The notes: generated by a model from the sequence alone, not told the origin. DNA of 15,099 nucleotides from Clostridiales bacterium (GCA_019416395.1 DXXH01000065.1:1-15099), one strand, 5' to 3'; shown: positions 1-8,102, numbered from the stretch's first letter. Program-made: numbers and translations.

Positions 1-24
1 CGGGGCTGTGGCTATAATATAAGC

Positions 25-125
25 GTAATCAAGAGTACAAGCCTAGCGGCTGAGAGCCGCACTTTTCAATACAACTCCTCCCCAAAAGAAGGAACAGGAC
101 CGGATTTCCGGTCCTGTTCCTTTTT
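25..125 (+). ncRNA. Possible small RNA (or 3' tail of an upstream transcript)
   Basis: A perfect TATAAT lies at 13-18, which would place a start near 25. A matching -35 would fall outside the window, so the promoter cannot be confirmed. Downstream come a perfect 6-bp hairpin at 46-60 (GCGGCT, loop GAG, AGCCGC), an apparently unpaired CTCCTCCCC at 75-83, and the strong terminator at 91-125. Two hairpins flanking a C/U-rich anti-Shine-Dalgarno stretch is the general build of Gram-positive regulatory RNAs such as the RsaE/RoxS type, but I see no specific family match. The alternative is that this is only the 3' untranslated end of a gene lying to the left: one frame reaches a stop at 20-22. Low confidence. 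Confidence 0.2.
84..125. terminator. Strong, probably bidirectional rho-independent terminator
   Basis: A perfect 14-bp stem (91-104 with 107-120) is followed on the plus strand by TTTTTGTG. On the minus strand the same stem is followed by TTCTTTT, the complement of 84-90. It can therefore end transcription arriving from the left of the window and also the minus-strand dehydrogenase transcript, whose last stop codon lies about 85 nt away at 211. Confidence 0.9.
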
Positions 126-210
126 GTGTCAAAATGCTGTGAAACAGAGTGAGAATACTTATCAATTTATGTGTTTTTTCAGAAATCCCGTTTTGGGGCT
201 GGGGAGTAAG

Positions 211-1389
211 TTAGCCTTTTGCCATGCGGTAGATTTCCCGAATGTCTTCCTGGCGGAGAATCCGGAACAGTCCGATCGTGCGGCCGCCAAAGCAGCACTT
301 TTCCGCCAGGGTCGCGATTTGCTCTTCGGTCAGGTCGTAGCCCAATTCGTGAACACTTACCGGCATGCCGATGGAACGATAGAAGTTTTCCATGGCTTCG
401 ATGCCTTTCAGCGCGGTTTCCTTGGGATCCCCTTGGCAGGGAATGCCGAAAATCTCATGGGCAAACTGGGCGAAGCGTTGGGGCTTGTCCTGGTAGACGT
501 ACCGGGCCCAGCTGCCCCATACAGCAGCCAGTCCGGCGCCGTGTGCCACGTCAAACATGCCGCCCAGTTCGTGTTCCAGCTGGTGGCAAGCCCAGTCGCC
601 CTTGGGGCCGCCGCAGTTCATCAGACCATTGTGTGCCAGGCTGCTTGCCCACATGATTTCTGCCCGCGCTTTGTAGTTTTCCGGGTCTTTCAAAAGGATT
701 TCCGCGTTTTTGATCACCGTGCGGATCAACGCCTCGGACATGCTGTCGGTCAGATCCATGGTGTCCTCTTTCACAAAGTAGCGCTCCATGACATGCATCA
801 TAATGTCAGCGGCTCCACAGGCTGTCTGGTAGGGGGGAAGGGTATAGGTAAGCTCCGGGTTCATCACTGCGAATTTGCAGCGGCAGTAATCGCTATTATA
901 GCCCCGTTTGATTCCCCCTTCCTCTTTGGTGATCACGCTAGAATCGCTCATCTCACTGCCAGCAGCGGCGATGGTCAACACAGCTCCAATGGGAGCGCAG
1001 CCGGTAGCCGTATGTTTGTGGTCGTACAGATCCCATACGTCAAAGTCATTGGCCAAGCCATACCCAATAGCTTTTGCGGAGTCGATCACACTGCCGCCCC
1101 CGACCGGAAGCAGAAAATCCACCCCTTCTTTTTTGCACAGCTCAATGCCCTCGTAGACCAGGGACAGGCGGGGATTGGGCACCACGCCCCCCAAGGTCAC
1201 ATAAGGAATTTCCGCCTCTTCCAGGGAAGCGCAGACACGGTCCAGTAAACCGCTTTTTTTGGCGCTTTGTCCGCCAAAGTGAACCAGTACTTTTGTGGCC
1301 CCTTGTTCTTTGCACAGTTGCCCGACCTGGTTTTCCACGCCTTTTCCGAACACAATTTTCGTGGGTGCCTGAAAGCTGAAGTCGTTCAT
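211..1389 (-). CDS. Iron-containing alcohol dehydrogenase (butanol dehydrogenase/YqhD-like)
   Basis: A 392-residue cytoplasmic NAD(P)H-dependent alcohol/aldehyde oxidoreductase of the group III (Fe-ADH, PF00465) family, full length for the BdhA/YugJ/YqhD branch. The nucleotide-binding GGGS is at residues 97-100 within VGGGSVIDSAK. The predicted metal ligands are Asp195, His199, His269 and His283, with the same spacing as in YqhD. I chose the ATG at 1389 because AAAGGAA lies about 10 nt upstream on the minus strand and family members begin with a similar N-terminus; an in-frame ATG at 1422 would add 11 residues with no family support. It lies 120 bp downstream of the 2-hydroxyacid dehydrogenase in the same direction, so the two may be co-transcribed. 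A weak promoter-like TTGAAA lies in the gap but its -10 is poor. The exact substrate (butanal, other short aldehydes, methylglyoxal) cannot be read from sequence. Confidence 0.93.
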   Translation of the reverse strand: MNDFSFQAPTKIVFGKGVENQVGQLCKEQGATKVLVHFGGQSAKKSGLLDRVCASLEEAEIPYVTLGGVVPNPRLSLVYEGIELCKKEGVDFLLPVGGGSVIDSAKAIGYGLANDFDVWDLYDHKHTATGCAPIGAVLTIAAAGSEMSDSSVITKEEGGIKRGYNSDYCRCKFAVMNPELTYTLPPYQTACGAADIMMHVMERYFVKEDTMDLTDSMSEALIRTVIKNAEILLKDPENYKARAEIMWASSLAHNGLMNCGGPKGDWACHQLEHELGGMFDVAHGAGLAAVWGSWARYVYQDKPQRFAQFAHEIFGIPCQGDPKETALKGIEAMENFYRSIGMPVSVHELGYDLTEEQIATLAEKCCFGGRTIGLFRILRQEDIREIYRMAKG

Positions 1390-1509
1390 AATCCCATCGT
1401 TCCTTTCTATAAAGAGAATCATTTTTGGTTTTCAAAACCGGGTTTGGAATGTGATATTCTTTTCGAGCATAAAGAAACTTTCTGCCTGAGCGCTAAGAAA
1501 GATCCTGTT

Positions 1510-2460
1510 TTAACTCACTACGTTCTGGGGATGTCCCTCTTGGAACCTCTGAAGATTTTCCGCCACCATTTTAATCAGCCTGGCCCGGGCTTCCCGGGTA
1601 GCCCAGGCTACGTGGGGGGTAATCAGACAGTTTTTGGCTTTGAGTAAAGGGTGATCCGCTGCAGGGGGTTCTTGCGTAAGCACATCGATTGCCGCGCCTG
1701 CCAGGATTCCCTGGTTTAGGGCCGCTGCCAGGGCAGTTTCCTCAATCACCGCTCCCCGGGAAGTGTTGATCAGATAGGCGGTGGGCTTCATGAGGGATAA
1801 CAGGTGCTCTCCTACCAGCCCACGGGTTTCTGGGGTAAGAGGGCAGTGCAGGGACACCACATCGCTTTCCCGGAACAGAGTTTCCAAATCCACCCAGCGA
1901 TCACTTTCCGGGGCGGATTTTTGTGTCCGGCTGTAAAGCAGGATTTCCATTCCCAGAGCTTTTCCCAGACAGGCCATCTTTTGGCCGATGCTGCCATATC
2001 CCAAGATTCCCAGCTTTTTCCCGGCAAGCTCCACCGGAATCAGGAAACCGTGGCTTTCTTGCACAGCTTCTGTCCAGTGGCCGGACCGGGTCATGTCGCT
2101 GAACCGCTGGACCTTATTGCACAGGCACAGCAACAGGGAAAGCGCGTGCTGGGCTACTGCGTCCTCGCAGTAGTGGGGAACATTGCAGACCGTAATCCCA
2201 GATTCCCTTGCGGCGTGAGTGTCGATGGTGTTGTATCCGGTAGCCAGTGTTCCAACATAGCGGAGTTCCGGCAGTTTGGAGAATAAATCTTTCCCCAGGA
2301 AAATCCTGTTCAGAATGGCCGCCTGGGCGTTTTGCAGGCGCTTTTCCACCAAATCAGGGGGTGTTTCTTCATAGACAGTCAATTGTCCCAATTGTTCCAA
2401 CGGTTCCCAGGAAAGATCCCCTGGGTTGGTTGTTCCTCCGTCCAAAACTACAATGTTCAA
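1510..2460 (-). CDS. D-2-hydroxyacid dehydrogenase (glycerate dehydrogenase/hydroxypyruvate reductase-like)
   Basis: A 316-residue NAD-dependent dehydrogenase of the D-isomer-specific 2-hydroxyacid family, typical in length. The Rossmann motif GYGSIG is at residues 154-159. The catalytic triad is intact: Arg235 in NTSRG, Glu264 in VLTQEPP and His283 in ITPHVAW. It interconverts a 2-oxoacid and its D-2-hydroxyacid. The overall pattern (GTLATGYNTID, VPHYCEDAVAQHAL) resembles glycerate dehydrogenases, so hydroxypyruvate/glycerate is a reasonable guess but not proven. The start is clear: AAAGGAGG sits just upstream of the ATG, and a good promoter lies at 2484-2512. It is the first gene of a probable two-gene minus-strand unit with the iron alcohol dehydrogenase and is divergent from the ABC exporter. 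It is distinct from the ACT-domain SerA elsewhere in the window. Confidence 0.9.
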   Translation of the reverse strand: MNIVVLDGGTTNPGDLSWEPLEQLGQLTVYEETPPDLVEKRLQNAQAAILNRIFLGKDLFSKLPELRYVGTLATGYNTIDTHAARESGITVCNVPHYCEDAVAQHALSLLLCLCNKVQRFSDMTRSGHWTEAVQESHGFLIPVELAGKKLGILGYGSIGQKMACLGKALGMEILLYSRTQKSAPESDRWVDLETLFRESDVVSLHCPLTPETRGLVGEHLLSLMKPTAYLINTSRGAVIEETALAAALNQGILAGAAIDVLTQEPPAADHPLLKAKNCLITPHVAWATREARARLIKMVAENLQRFQEGHPQNVVS

Positions 2461-2483
2461 AAGACGTCCTCCTTTCTCTCACG

Positions 2484-2512
2484 ATTATAATGCCCCGGCA
2501 GGTTATTTGCAA
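2484..2512 (-). promoter_or_regulatory. Sigma-A-type promoter for the 2-hydroxyacid dehydrogenase
   Basis: Reading the minus strand, the -35 is TTGCAA (2507-2512), the spacer is 17 bp and the -10 is a perfect TATAAT (2484-2489). The predicted start near 2477 leaves a short leader of about 17 nt containing the AGGAGG ribosome site. Confidence 0.75.
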
Positions 2513-2539
2513 GGCCACGTCAGAGAGGAAAGGAGAATT

Positions 2540-2549
2540 CCCCAAGGGG
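2540..2549. repeat. Small palindrome between divergent promoters
   Basis: CCCC-AA-GGGG, in the slightly imperfect longer context AATTCCCCAAGGGGTTT, lies between the two divergent promoters. A second, similar CCAAAGGG half follows at 2553-2560. It could be a shared operator, but such short C/G palindromes also occur by chance. Confidence 0.2.
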
Positions 2550-2567
2550 TTTCCAAAGGGCTGGGGC

Positions 2568-2596
2568 TTGATTCTGGAAGCGGTTTGTGGCATAAT
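2568..2596 (+). promoter_or_regulatory. Sigma-A-type promoter for the ABC exporter run
   Basis: The -35 is TTGATT (2568-2573), the spacer is 17 bp and the -10 is CATAAT (2591-2596). The predicted start near 2603 lies about 33 nt before the GTG of the exporter gene. It is the only clear promoter I see for the plus-strand run that includes murD, rnr, bofA-like and nagA. Confidence 0.65.
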
Positions 2597-2635
2597 GCAG
2601 GGTAGGGTATTTCTGGAAAGATATGAGGTGGAATT

Positions 2636-4441
2636 GTGGAACACACGCAAAGGAAACATTCTAAAGGATTGATCCGCCGGTTTATTCCTTATTTTAAGAA
2701 ATATACAGGCGTTTTGCTTTTCGATTTGTTCTGCGCTGCACTGACAACTGTGTGCGAGCTGGTACTCCCCATGCTGGTGCGGTACGTGACCAATGCTGGA
2801 ATCAACGACCTGGCATCTTTGACGGTAGAGGTGATCGTGAAAATCGGCGCGCTCTACCTGTTTTTGCGCTTGGTGGATGCGGCGGCCAATTTCTTTATGG
2901 CGTCCATCGGCCATATTATGGGTACGAAAATCGAGACAGATATGCGTTCCGCCATGTTTGACCATTTGCAGAAGCTGTCCTTCCACTATTTTGACAACAC
3001 CAAAGTGGGACAGATCATGACCCGGATCACCACGGATTTGTTTGACGTGACGGAATTTGCCCATCACTGCCCAGAGGAATTTTTCATAGCAGCGATCAAG
3101 ATCGTGGGTTCCTTTGTGATCCTCTGTGGGATCAATGTGTGGCTGACCCTGATTATGTTTACCGTGGTGCCCTTTATCATCTTGGCGGCTATCTACTTCA
3201 ACAATAAGATGAAAGAGCAGTTCCGCCGGCAGCGTGTCCAGCTGGGGGAGATCAATGCCCAGGTGGAAGACAGCCTTTTGGGCGTCCGGGTGGTGAAATC
3301 CTTCGCCAATGAGGACTTGGAAAAGGAGAAGTTCGAGCAAGGCAATCAGGTGTTCTACAACGTGAAGCGTCACCGGTATTTCTATATGGGCGGTTTTGAG
3401 GCTTCCAACCGTTTGTTCGATGGGTTGATGAACCTGTTGGTTTTGGTAGCTGGTGCGCTGTTTATGATCAACGGGCAAATCAAGCCTGCCGATCTGGTAG
3501 CCTATATGCTTTACGTAAGCACGCTGATCACCTCTATCCGGCGGCTGGTGCAGTTTGCCGAGCAGTTCCAGCAGGGAATGACCGGTGTGGAGCGCTTTTT
3601 CCAGGTGATGGACGCGGACGTGGATATTTTCGATGAGCCTGGTTCGAAGCCCTTGGATATCAAGCGGGGCGACGTGAGCTTTGAAAACGTGAGCTTTTCT
3701 TATGCCGATGACGGAAAGCAAGTGCTTTCCCATATCAACCTGGACGTAAAGGCCGGGGAAAACGTGGCGCTGGTAGGGCCGTCCGGGGGTGGGAAAACTA
3801 CCCTGTGCAATTTGATCCCCCGGTTCTACGACGTGGACGAAGGGCGTATCCGCATCGATGGCGAAGATATTCGGAATGTGACTTTGCGGTCGCTGCGTTC
3901 TCAAATTGGATTTGTGCAGCAGGACGTGTACCTGTTTTCCGGCACAGTGTTTGAGAATATCCAGTATGGCAAGCCTGGGGCGAGCCGGGAAGAGGTGGTC
4001 CAGGCCGCCAAGCAGGCCGGGGCCCACGAATTCATTATGGAGCTTTCCGATGGGTATGATACCCATGTAGGGGAGCGGGGCGTGAAGCTTTCCGGCGGCC
4101 AGAAGCAGCGTATCAGCATTGCCCGGGCCTTTTTGAAGAATCCGCCCATTATGATTCTGGACGAAGCTACCAGCGCGTTGGATAATGAAAGCGAGAAGAT
4201 TGTTCAGGAGTCCTTGGAGAAGCTTGCCAAGGGACGCACCACATTTACCATTGCCCACCGTTTGACCACCATCAAAAACGCCACGGTGATCTTGGTGCTC
4301 ACCCACAATGGGATTGAGGAAAAAGGTACCCATGAGGAGCTGATGGCCAAACGGGGCATTTACTATCATTTGTACAGCAGCTATGCCGATGACAAATCCC
4401 TGACAGGCGGAAGTGGCCTGCCTGATGAAAGCGCAAATTAA
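2636..4441 (+). CDS. ABC exporter half-transporter (fused membrane and ATPase domains)
   Basis: A 601-residue type IV ABC half-transporter, normal in length for the MsbA/LmrA/YfiB-C class, which works as a dimer in the cytoplasmic membrane. Residues 1-320 form the six-helix transmembrane domain, with hydrophobic stretches near 25-50, 66-92, 148-190 and 262-300. Residues 340-590 form the ATPase. Motifs seen: Walker A GPSGGGKTT (381-389; second residue of the usual GSGKST core replaced), Q-loop Gln428, signature LSGGQ (485-489), Walker B IMILDE (505-510), switch His541. The start is GTG, chosen because GAGGTGG lies 5-6 nt upstream. The substrate is unknown. Many Firmicute relatives come as two adjacent half-transporters; here there is only one, so a homodimer or a partner elsewhere is implied. 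The stop lies 18 nt before the preferred start of murD, so the two are almost certainly co-transcribed. Confidence 0.95.
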   Translation: MEHTQRKHSKGLIRRFIPYFKKYTGVLLFDLFCAALTTVCELVLPMLVRYVTNAGINDLASLTVEVIVKIGALYLFLRLVDAAANFFMASIGHIMGTKIETDMRSAMFDHLQKLSFHYFDNTKVGQIMTRITTDLFDVTEFAHHCPEEFFIAAIKIVGSFVILCGINVWLTLIMFTVVPFIILAAIYFNNKMKEQFRRQRVQLGEINAQVEDSLLGVRVVKSFANEDLEKEKFEQGNQVFYNVKRHRYFYMGGFEASNRLFDGLMNLLVLVAGALFMINGQIKPADLVAYMLYVSTLITSIRRLVQFAEQFQQGMTGVERFFQVMDADVDIFDEPGSKPLDIKRGDVSFENVSFSYADDGKQVLSHINLDVKAGENVALVGPSGGGKTTLCNLIPRFYDVDEGRIRIDGEDIRNVTLRSLRSQIGFVQQDVYLFSGTVFENIQYGKPGASREEVVQAAKQAGAHEFIMELSDGYDTHVGERGVKLSGGQKQRISIARAFLKNPPIMILDEATSALDNESEKIVQESLEKLAKGRTTFTIAHRLTTIKNATVILVLTHNGIEEKGTHEELMAKRGIYYHLYSSYADDKSLTGGSGLPDESAN

Positions 4442-4446
4442 AGATT

Positions 4447-4456
4447 GGAAGTGGAG
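4447..4456 (+). promoter_or_regulatory. Ribosome site deciding the murD start
   Basis: GGAAGTGGAG precedes the GTG at 4460. Earlier in-frame starts, TTG at 4445 and GTG at 4451, lie inside or immediately next to this purine run and have no good ribosome site of their own. Confidence 0.5.
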
Positions 4457-4459
4457 AAC

Positions 4460-5833
4460 GTGAACCGAGAGCAGTTTTTTGAAAATTTGGCCGGGAAGAC
4501 CGTCACATTCTGCGGGATAGGCCGCAGCCACATGCCCTTGATGAAGATGTTTCAGGAGAAGGGGGCCATTGTCTCCGCACGGGATAAGCGGGCCTTTGAG
4601 GAATTGGGAGAAAACGGGCGGACCTTGGAGCAGCTAGGAGTCAAGCTGATTCTAGGGGAAGACTATCTCCGGAATTTAGACGAAGAGATCATTTTCCGCA
4701 CTCCGGGAATGCGGTATCACCTTCCTGAGCTGGAATCTGCCCGGAAGAGGGGCGCGGTGGTCACCAGCGAGATGGAAGTGTTTTTTGAGCTTTGCCCCTG
4801 CAAGATTTACGCAGTTACAGGCAGTGACGGGAAAACCACTACCACTTCGATCATCGCGGAATTTTTGAAAGCCCAGGGAAAAACGGTTCACCTGGGGGGG
4901 AATATTGGACGGCCTTTGCTGCCGGAGATCGAATCCATTCAGCCGGAAGACTGCGCAGTGGTGGAGTTGTCCAGTTTTCAGTTGATTTCCATGGGGGAGA
5001 GTCCCGATGTGGCGGTCATCACCAATTTGTCGCCCAACCACTTGGATATCCACAAGGATATGCAGGAGTATATTGATGCCAAGAAGAATATCTTCCTGCA
5101 TCAAAATGCCTTTTCCCGTACAGTGTTAAACGCCGGAAATGAGATTACTGCGTCATTCGGGCCGGAAGTCCGGGGCGACTGCTGGTGGTTCCGGCGAGGC
5201 GGGGCTGTGGACCGTGGCGTGTGGTGCGACGGAGAGCAGATCTACGTCAATGGGGAAGCCTTGATGCCTTTGTCCCAGATCAAGATCCCCGGCTGGCACA
5301 ATGTGGAGAATTATATGGCAGCTATAGCCGCGGTGTGGGGCGATGTGGAACCTGCTGTGATCCGGGAAGTAGCCGCCAACTTTAACGGGGTGGAGCATCG
5401 GGCGGAATTCGTCCGGGAACTGCATGGGGTGCGCTATTACAACGATTCCATTGCCACTTCTCCCACCCGGGTGATTTCCGGGACGTTGTCCCTGTTCCCT
5501 CAGAAGATTCTGATGATCGCTGGGGGATATGATAAGCACATCCCCTTCGAGCCTTTGGGCCCGGTGGTTTGTGATAAAGTGAAGACCTTGATCCTGTTGG
5601 GTGCTACCGCCCAGAAGATCGAGGACGCAGTACGTGGGGCGGAGAATTATCAGGAAGGCTCTCCGGAGATTCTCCGTGTGGAAACCATGGAGCAAGCGGT
5701 GGCCGCTGCCCAAGCCCATGCCCAGCCGGGGGACATTGTCTCCCTGTCACCGGCTTCTGCGGCGTTTGACCTGTACCCGAATTTTGAGGTGCGCGGGAGA
5801 CATTACAAGGAATTGGTAAACGGATTGCAGTGA
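4460..5833 (+). CDS. murD: UDP-N-acetylmuramoyl-L-alanine:D-glutamate ligase
   Basis: Cytoplasmic ligase that adds D-glutamate to UDP-MurNAc-L-Ala using ATP, a committed step of peptidoglycan precursor synthesis. With the GTG start at 4460 it is 457 residues, normal for MurD. Residues 1-110 form the Rossmann-like UDP-binding domain (VTFCGIGRS). The ATP loop GSDGKTTT is at 121-128, followed by GGNIGRPLL (147-154), VELSSFQL (168-175) and NLSPNHLDIH (189-198). The lysine expected to be carbamylated is in DAKKNI (206-211). HNVENYMAAIA (280-290), YYNDSIATSPTR (326-337) and SPASAAFDLYPNF (430-442) complete the ligase signature; the NDSIATSP form is the one I associate with clostridial MurD. It is not with other division or cell-wall cluster genes here: its neighbours are an ABC exporter and RNase R. 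Start alternatives are TTG 4445 and GTG 4451. Confidence 0.95.
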   Translation: MNREQFFENLAGKTVTFCGIGRSHMPLMKMFQEKGAIVSARDKRAFEELGENGRTLEQLGVKLILGEDYLRNLDEEIIFRTPGMRYHLPELESARKRGAVVTSEMEVFFELCPCKIYAVTGSDGKTTTTSIIAEFLKAQGKTVHLGGNIGRPLLPEIESIQPEDCAVVELSSFQLISMGESPDVAVITNLSPNHLDIHKDMQEYIDAKKNIFLHQNAFSRTVLNAGNEITASFGPEVRGDCWWFRRGGAVDRGVWCDGEQIYVNGEALMPLSQIKIPGWHNVENYMAAIAAVWGDVEPAVIREVAANFNGVEHRAEFVRELHGVRYYNDSIATSPTRVISGTLSLFPQKILMIAGGYDKHIPFEPLGPVVCDKVKTLILLGATAQKIEDAVRGAENYQEGSPEILRVETMEQAVAAAQAHAQPGDIVSLSPASAAFDLYPNFEVRGRHYKELVNGLQ

Positions 5834-5836
5834 AAG

Positions 5837-5851
5837 CGGGGCTTGGCCCCG
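5837..5851 (+). other. Intercistronic GC hairpin between murD and rnr
   Basis: CGGGGC-TTG-GCCCCG is a perfect 6-bp stem with a 3-nt loop in the 37-nt gap between murD and rnr. No T-run follows, so it is not a standard terminator. It could stabilise the murD transcript end or mark an RNA-processing site. Confidence 0.4.
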
Positions 5852-5870
5852 GGAAAGAAAGAGTGTGTGT

Positions 5871-8102
5871 ATGGAGAGAAGAAGAGGAAATTTTAGTGGA
5901 AATCGAAACAATAGCGGCCGGGGAGCAGGAAACCGGCGTGGCGGGTTTGGAAAACGCACCTTTGGTCCTACAGAAGCCTATGAGCTTCCCAGCTCCGCCA
6001 GTACCCTGGAGGAAAAGGTGATCGTGGCGGCTTTAAAGCGTTGCGGTGGCGACGGGGTGCCTTCCCGGTCTTTGATGCGGGAAGCCGGTATGCACGACAA
6101 GGACGCCTTTTACGATGCCCTTCATTCCCTGAAGGATAAGGGCGAAATCCAGGTGGATAAGGATCACTGGGTAAAATTGGTCCCTCGTGGGGGCGATATT
6201 GAAGCGGAGATTGTCTCCCTTTCCGAGCGGTTTGGCTTTGCAAGGCCAAAGCTGGGGGGCGAGGATATCTTTGTTCCCGGAAGCGGGCTGAAAGGCGCTT
6301 TTCTGGGAGACCAGGTGATCCTGACCGATTTGCAGAAGCGGGATAAAGGCCCCAGCGGCCGGGTAAAGCGGATTGTGTCCCACCAGGAAAAGCCCATGAC
6401 AGGCACCCTTCACATCGACGAGCTGGGTTCCCACGTTACACCTGACGGCGCATTGCGGTATGATTTGACAGTTGTAAACGGATTGAACGGGGCAAAAGAC
6501 GGGGACAAGGTTCAGATAGAGCCTAAAACAGACGTCCGGGGTGATTGGACCCAGGTTGAGATCAAAGGGGTGTTTGGCACTGGGGAGCGGGCCCGGGTCT
6601 GTGCAGATGCCATTATTGTACGTTGCGGGATTCCCACAGAGTTCCCGGCGGAAGTCATGGCGGAAGCGGAAAAAATCGCTCAGATGACTGTTATGCAAGA
6701 AGATATCGACAGCCGTCTGGACTTGCGGGATGAGCCCATTTTCACCATTGACAGCGCGGATGCCAAAGACTTGGACGACGCCATATCCGTTAAGAAAACC
6801 GAGAACGGCTACAAGCTGGGAGTTCACATTGCAGACGTGTCCCACTATGTAAAGGCGAAAAGCGCCATCGATAACGAAGCGTTCCAGCGAGGCACATCGG
6901 TATATTTTGCCGACCGGGTCATTCCCATGCTGCCGGAAGCTCTTTCCAACGGTGTTTGCTCCTTGAACGCTGGGACGGAGAAGTTGACTTTTTCCGCGTT
7001 GATGGAGTTTGACAAGGAAGGCAAGATGGTGGACTATCAGTTCCACAAGGCCGTAATCAATTCCAAAGTCCGGGGCGTGTATTCCGAGGTGAACGAAATC
7101 CTGGCAGGGACGGCGTCCCAGGAACTTTTGGACAAATACGCTCCCGTGATGGACAGCCTGATGGCGGCCAAAGAATTGGCAGGAGTTTTTGAGCGGGCGG
7201 CGGAAGCCCGGGGCAATATGGACCTTTCCAGCGACGAGACAAAATTCGTGTTGGATGAAAACGGCGTGTGCGTGGAGCTGCTGCCCAGAACTACAGGGGA
7301 ATCGGAACAGCTGATCGAGCAAATGATGATCGCTGCTAACATTGCGGCAGCCAAGGCAGCCTTGAAGGCGGAGATTCCATTCCTGTACCGGGTGCATGAG
7401 CGGCCCCAGCCCGACCGGGTGGACGAGTTGGCGGAATTGCTGGAGCGTTTGGGGATTCCTTGCCGTGAGCTGCGGAAAGGAAAGCCTTCCACAAAGGATT
7501 TTGCAGCGATTCTGGACCGTGTCAAGGATACGCCCAGAGCTTCGCTGGTAAACCAGCGGGTGTTGCGCACCATGGAGAAGGCCCACTATTCAGACCGGGA
7601 AATCGGACATTTTGGCTTGGCGCTGGGGGAGTACAGCCATTTCACATCTCCCATCCGCCGTTATCCGGACACTTCCATTCATCGGATTTTAAGCGACCTG
7701 GTTGCCGGGGTGGATCAAACCACCATAAAACGGCGTTATGGGGAATTTGCCACCTTGTCGGCAGCAGAGTCCTCGAAAAACGAAGTGAGAGCGGTGAACG
7801 GGGAGCGTTCCGCCGAGGATTGTTATATGGCGGAATATATGAAAGCTCATCTTGGGGAGCGCCATATGGGCATTATCAGTGGCGTGACACCCAAGGGGAT
7901 TTTTGTCAAGCTGGAGAACAACGCGGAAGGCTTTGTGAGCTTGAATGATTTTGAGAATTGCGAGTTTGAGTATGACGGGGAAGTATCCCATCGTGACCTG
8001 CGTTCTGGCCGGGTGCTGATGATGGGCGAGGAGATCGGCATTATCGTGGCTGCGGCGGATGTGGCTACGGGCCGGATCGACTTTATGCCTCAGGAACCTT
8101 AA
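5871..8102 (+). CDS. rnr: Ribonuclease R (3'-5' exoribonuclease, RNB family)
   Basis: A 743-residue cytoplasmic, processive 3'-5' exoribonuclease that degrades structured RNA and takes part in RNA quality control. Order of domains: an Arg/Gly/Asn-rich disordered tail (1-33), a winged-helix domain (about 44-105), two cold-shock OB folds (about 108-170 and 172-240), the RNB catalytic domain (about 282-606) and an S1 domain (about 661-740). The metal-binding acidic cluster is complete: Asp294, Asp300, Asp302 and Asp303 in TIDSADAKDLDDAI. HFTSPIRRYPD (590-600) is the family signature. I prefer the ATG at 5871; the GTG at 5865 would add two residues. The ribosome site is weak (AGAAAGAG, 7 nt away). 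Unlike many RNase R proteins there is no Lys-rich tail after S1; the basic tail is at the N-terminus instead. smpB, a common neighbour, is not here. Confidence 0.95.
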   Translation: MERRRGNFSGNRNNSGRGAGNRRGGFGKRTFGPTEAYELPSSASTLEEKVIVAALKRCGGDGVPSRSLMREAGMHDKDAFYDALHSLKDKGEIQVDKDHWVKLVPRGGDIEAEIVSLSERFGFARPKLGGEDIFVPGSGLKGAFLGDQVILTDLQKRDKGPSGRVKRIVSHQEKPMTGTLHIDELGSHVTPDGALRYDLTVVNGLNGAKDGDKVQIEPKTDVRGDWTQVEIKGVFGTGERARVCADAIIVRCGIPTEFPAEVMAEAEKIAQMTVMQEDIDSRLDLRDEPIFTIDSADAKDLDDAISVKKTENGYKLGVHIADVSHYVKAKSAIDNEAFQRGTSVYFADRVIPMLPEALSNGVCSLNAGTEKLTFSALMEFDKEGKMVDYQFHKAVINSKVRGVYSEVNEILAGTASQELLDKYAPVMDSLMAAKELAGVFERAAEARGNMDLSSDETKFVLDENGVCVELLPRTTGESEQLIEQMMIAANIAAAKAALKAEIPFLYRVHERPQPDRVDELAELLERLGIPCRELRKGKPSTKDFAAILDRVKDTPRASLVNQRVLRTMEKAHYSDREIGHFGLALGEYSHFTSPIRRYPDTSIHRILSDLVAGVDQTTIKRRYGEFATLSAAESSKNEVRAVNGERSAEDCYMAEYMKAHLGERHMGIISGVTPKGIFVKLENNAEGFVSLNDFENCEFEYDGEVSHRDLRSGRVLMMGEEIGIIVAAADVATGRIDFMPQEP

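Noticed and set aside
22..83. A tiny minus-strand leader peptide frame (about 16 codons) behind GGAGGAG
   Set aside because: The ribosome-like motif is simply the complement of the CTCCTCC stretch, the spacing is long, and no gene follows within the window to be controlled.
124..1248. Long plus-strand frame opposite the iron alcohol dehydrogenase
   Set aside because: The minus-strand protein has complete family motifs and a ribosome site; the plus-strand translation shows no recognisable motif and starts inside the terminator region.
2369..4531. A 720-codon open frame antisense to the whole ABC exporter gene
   Set aside because: It is rich in His/Gln/Pro/Leu with no domain logic, and it runs exactly opposite a gene with complete ABC motifs. 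It is a codon-bias shadow.
6033..7586. 517-codon frame antisense to rnr
   Set aside because: Shadow of the RNB domain coding region; composition is low in acidic residues and no motif is visible.
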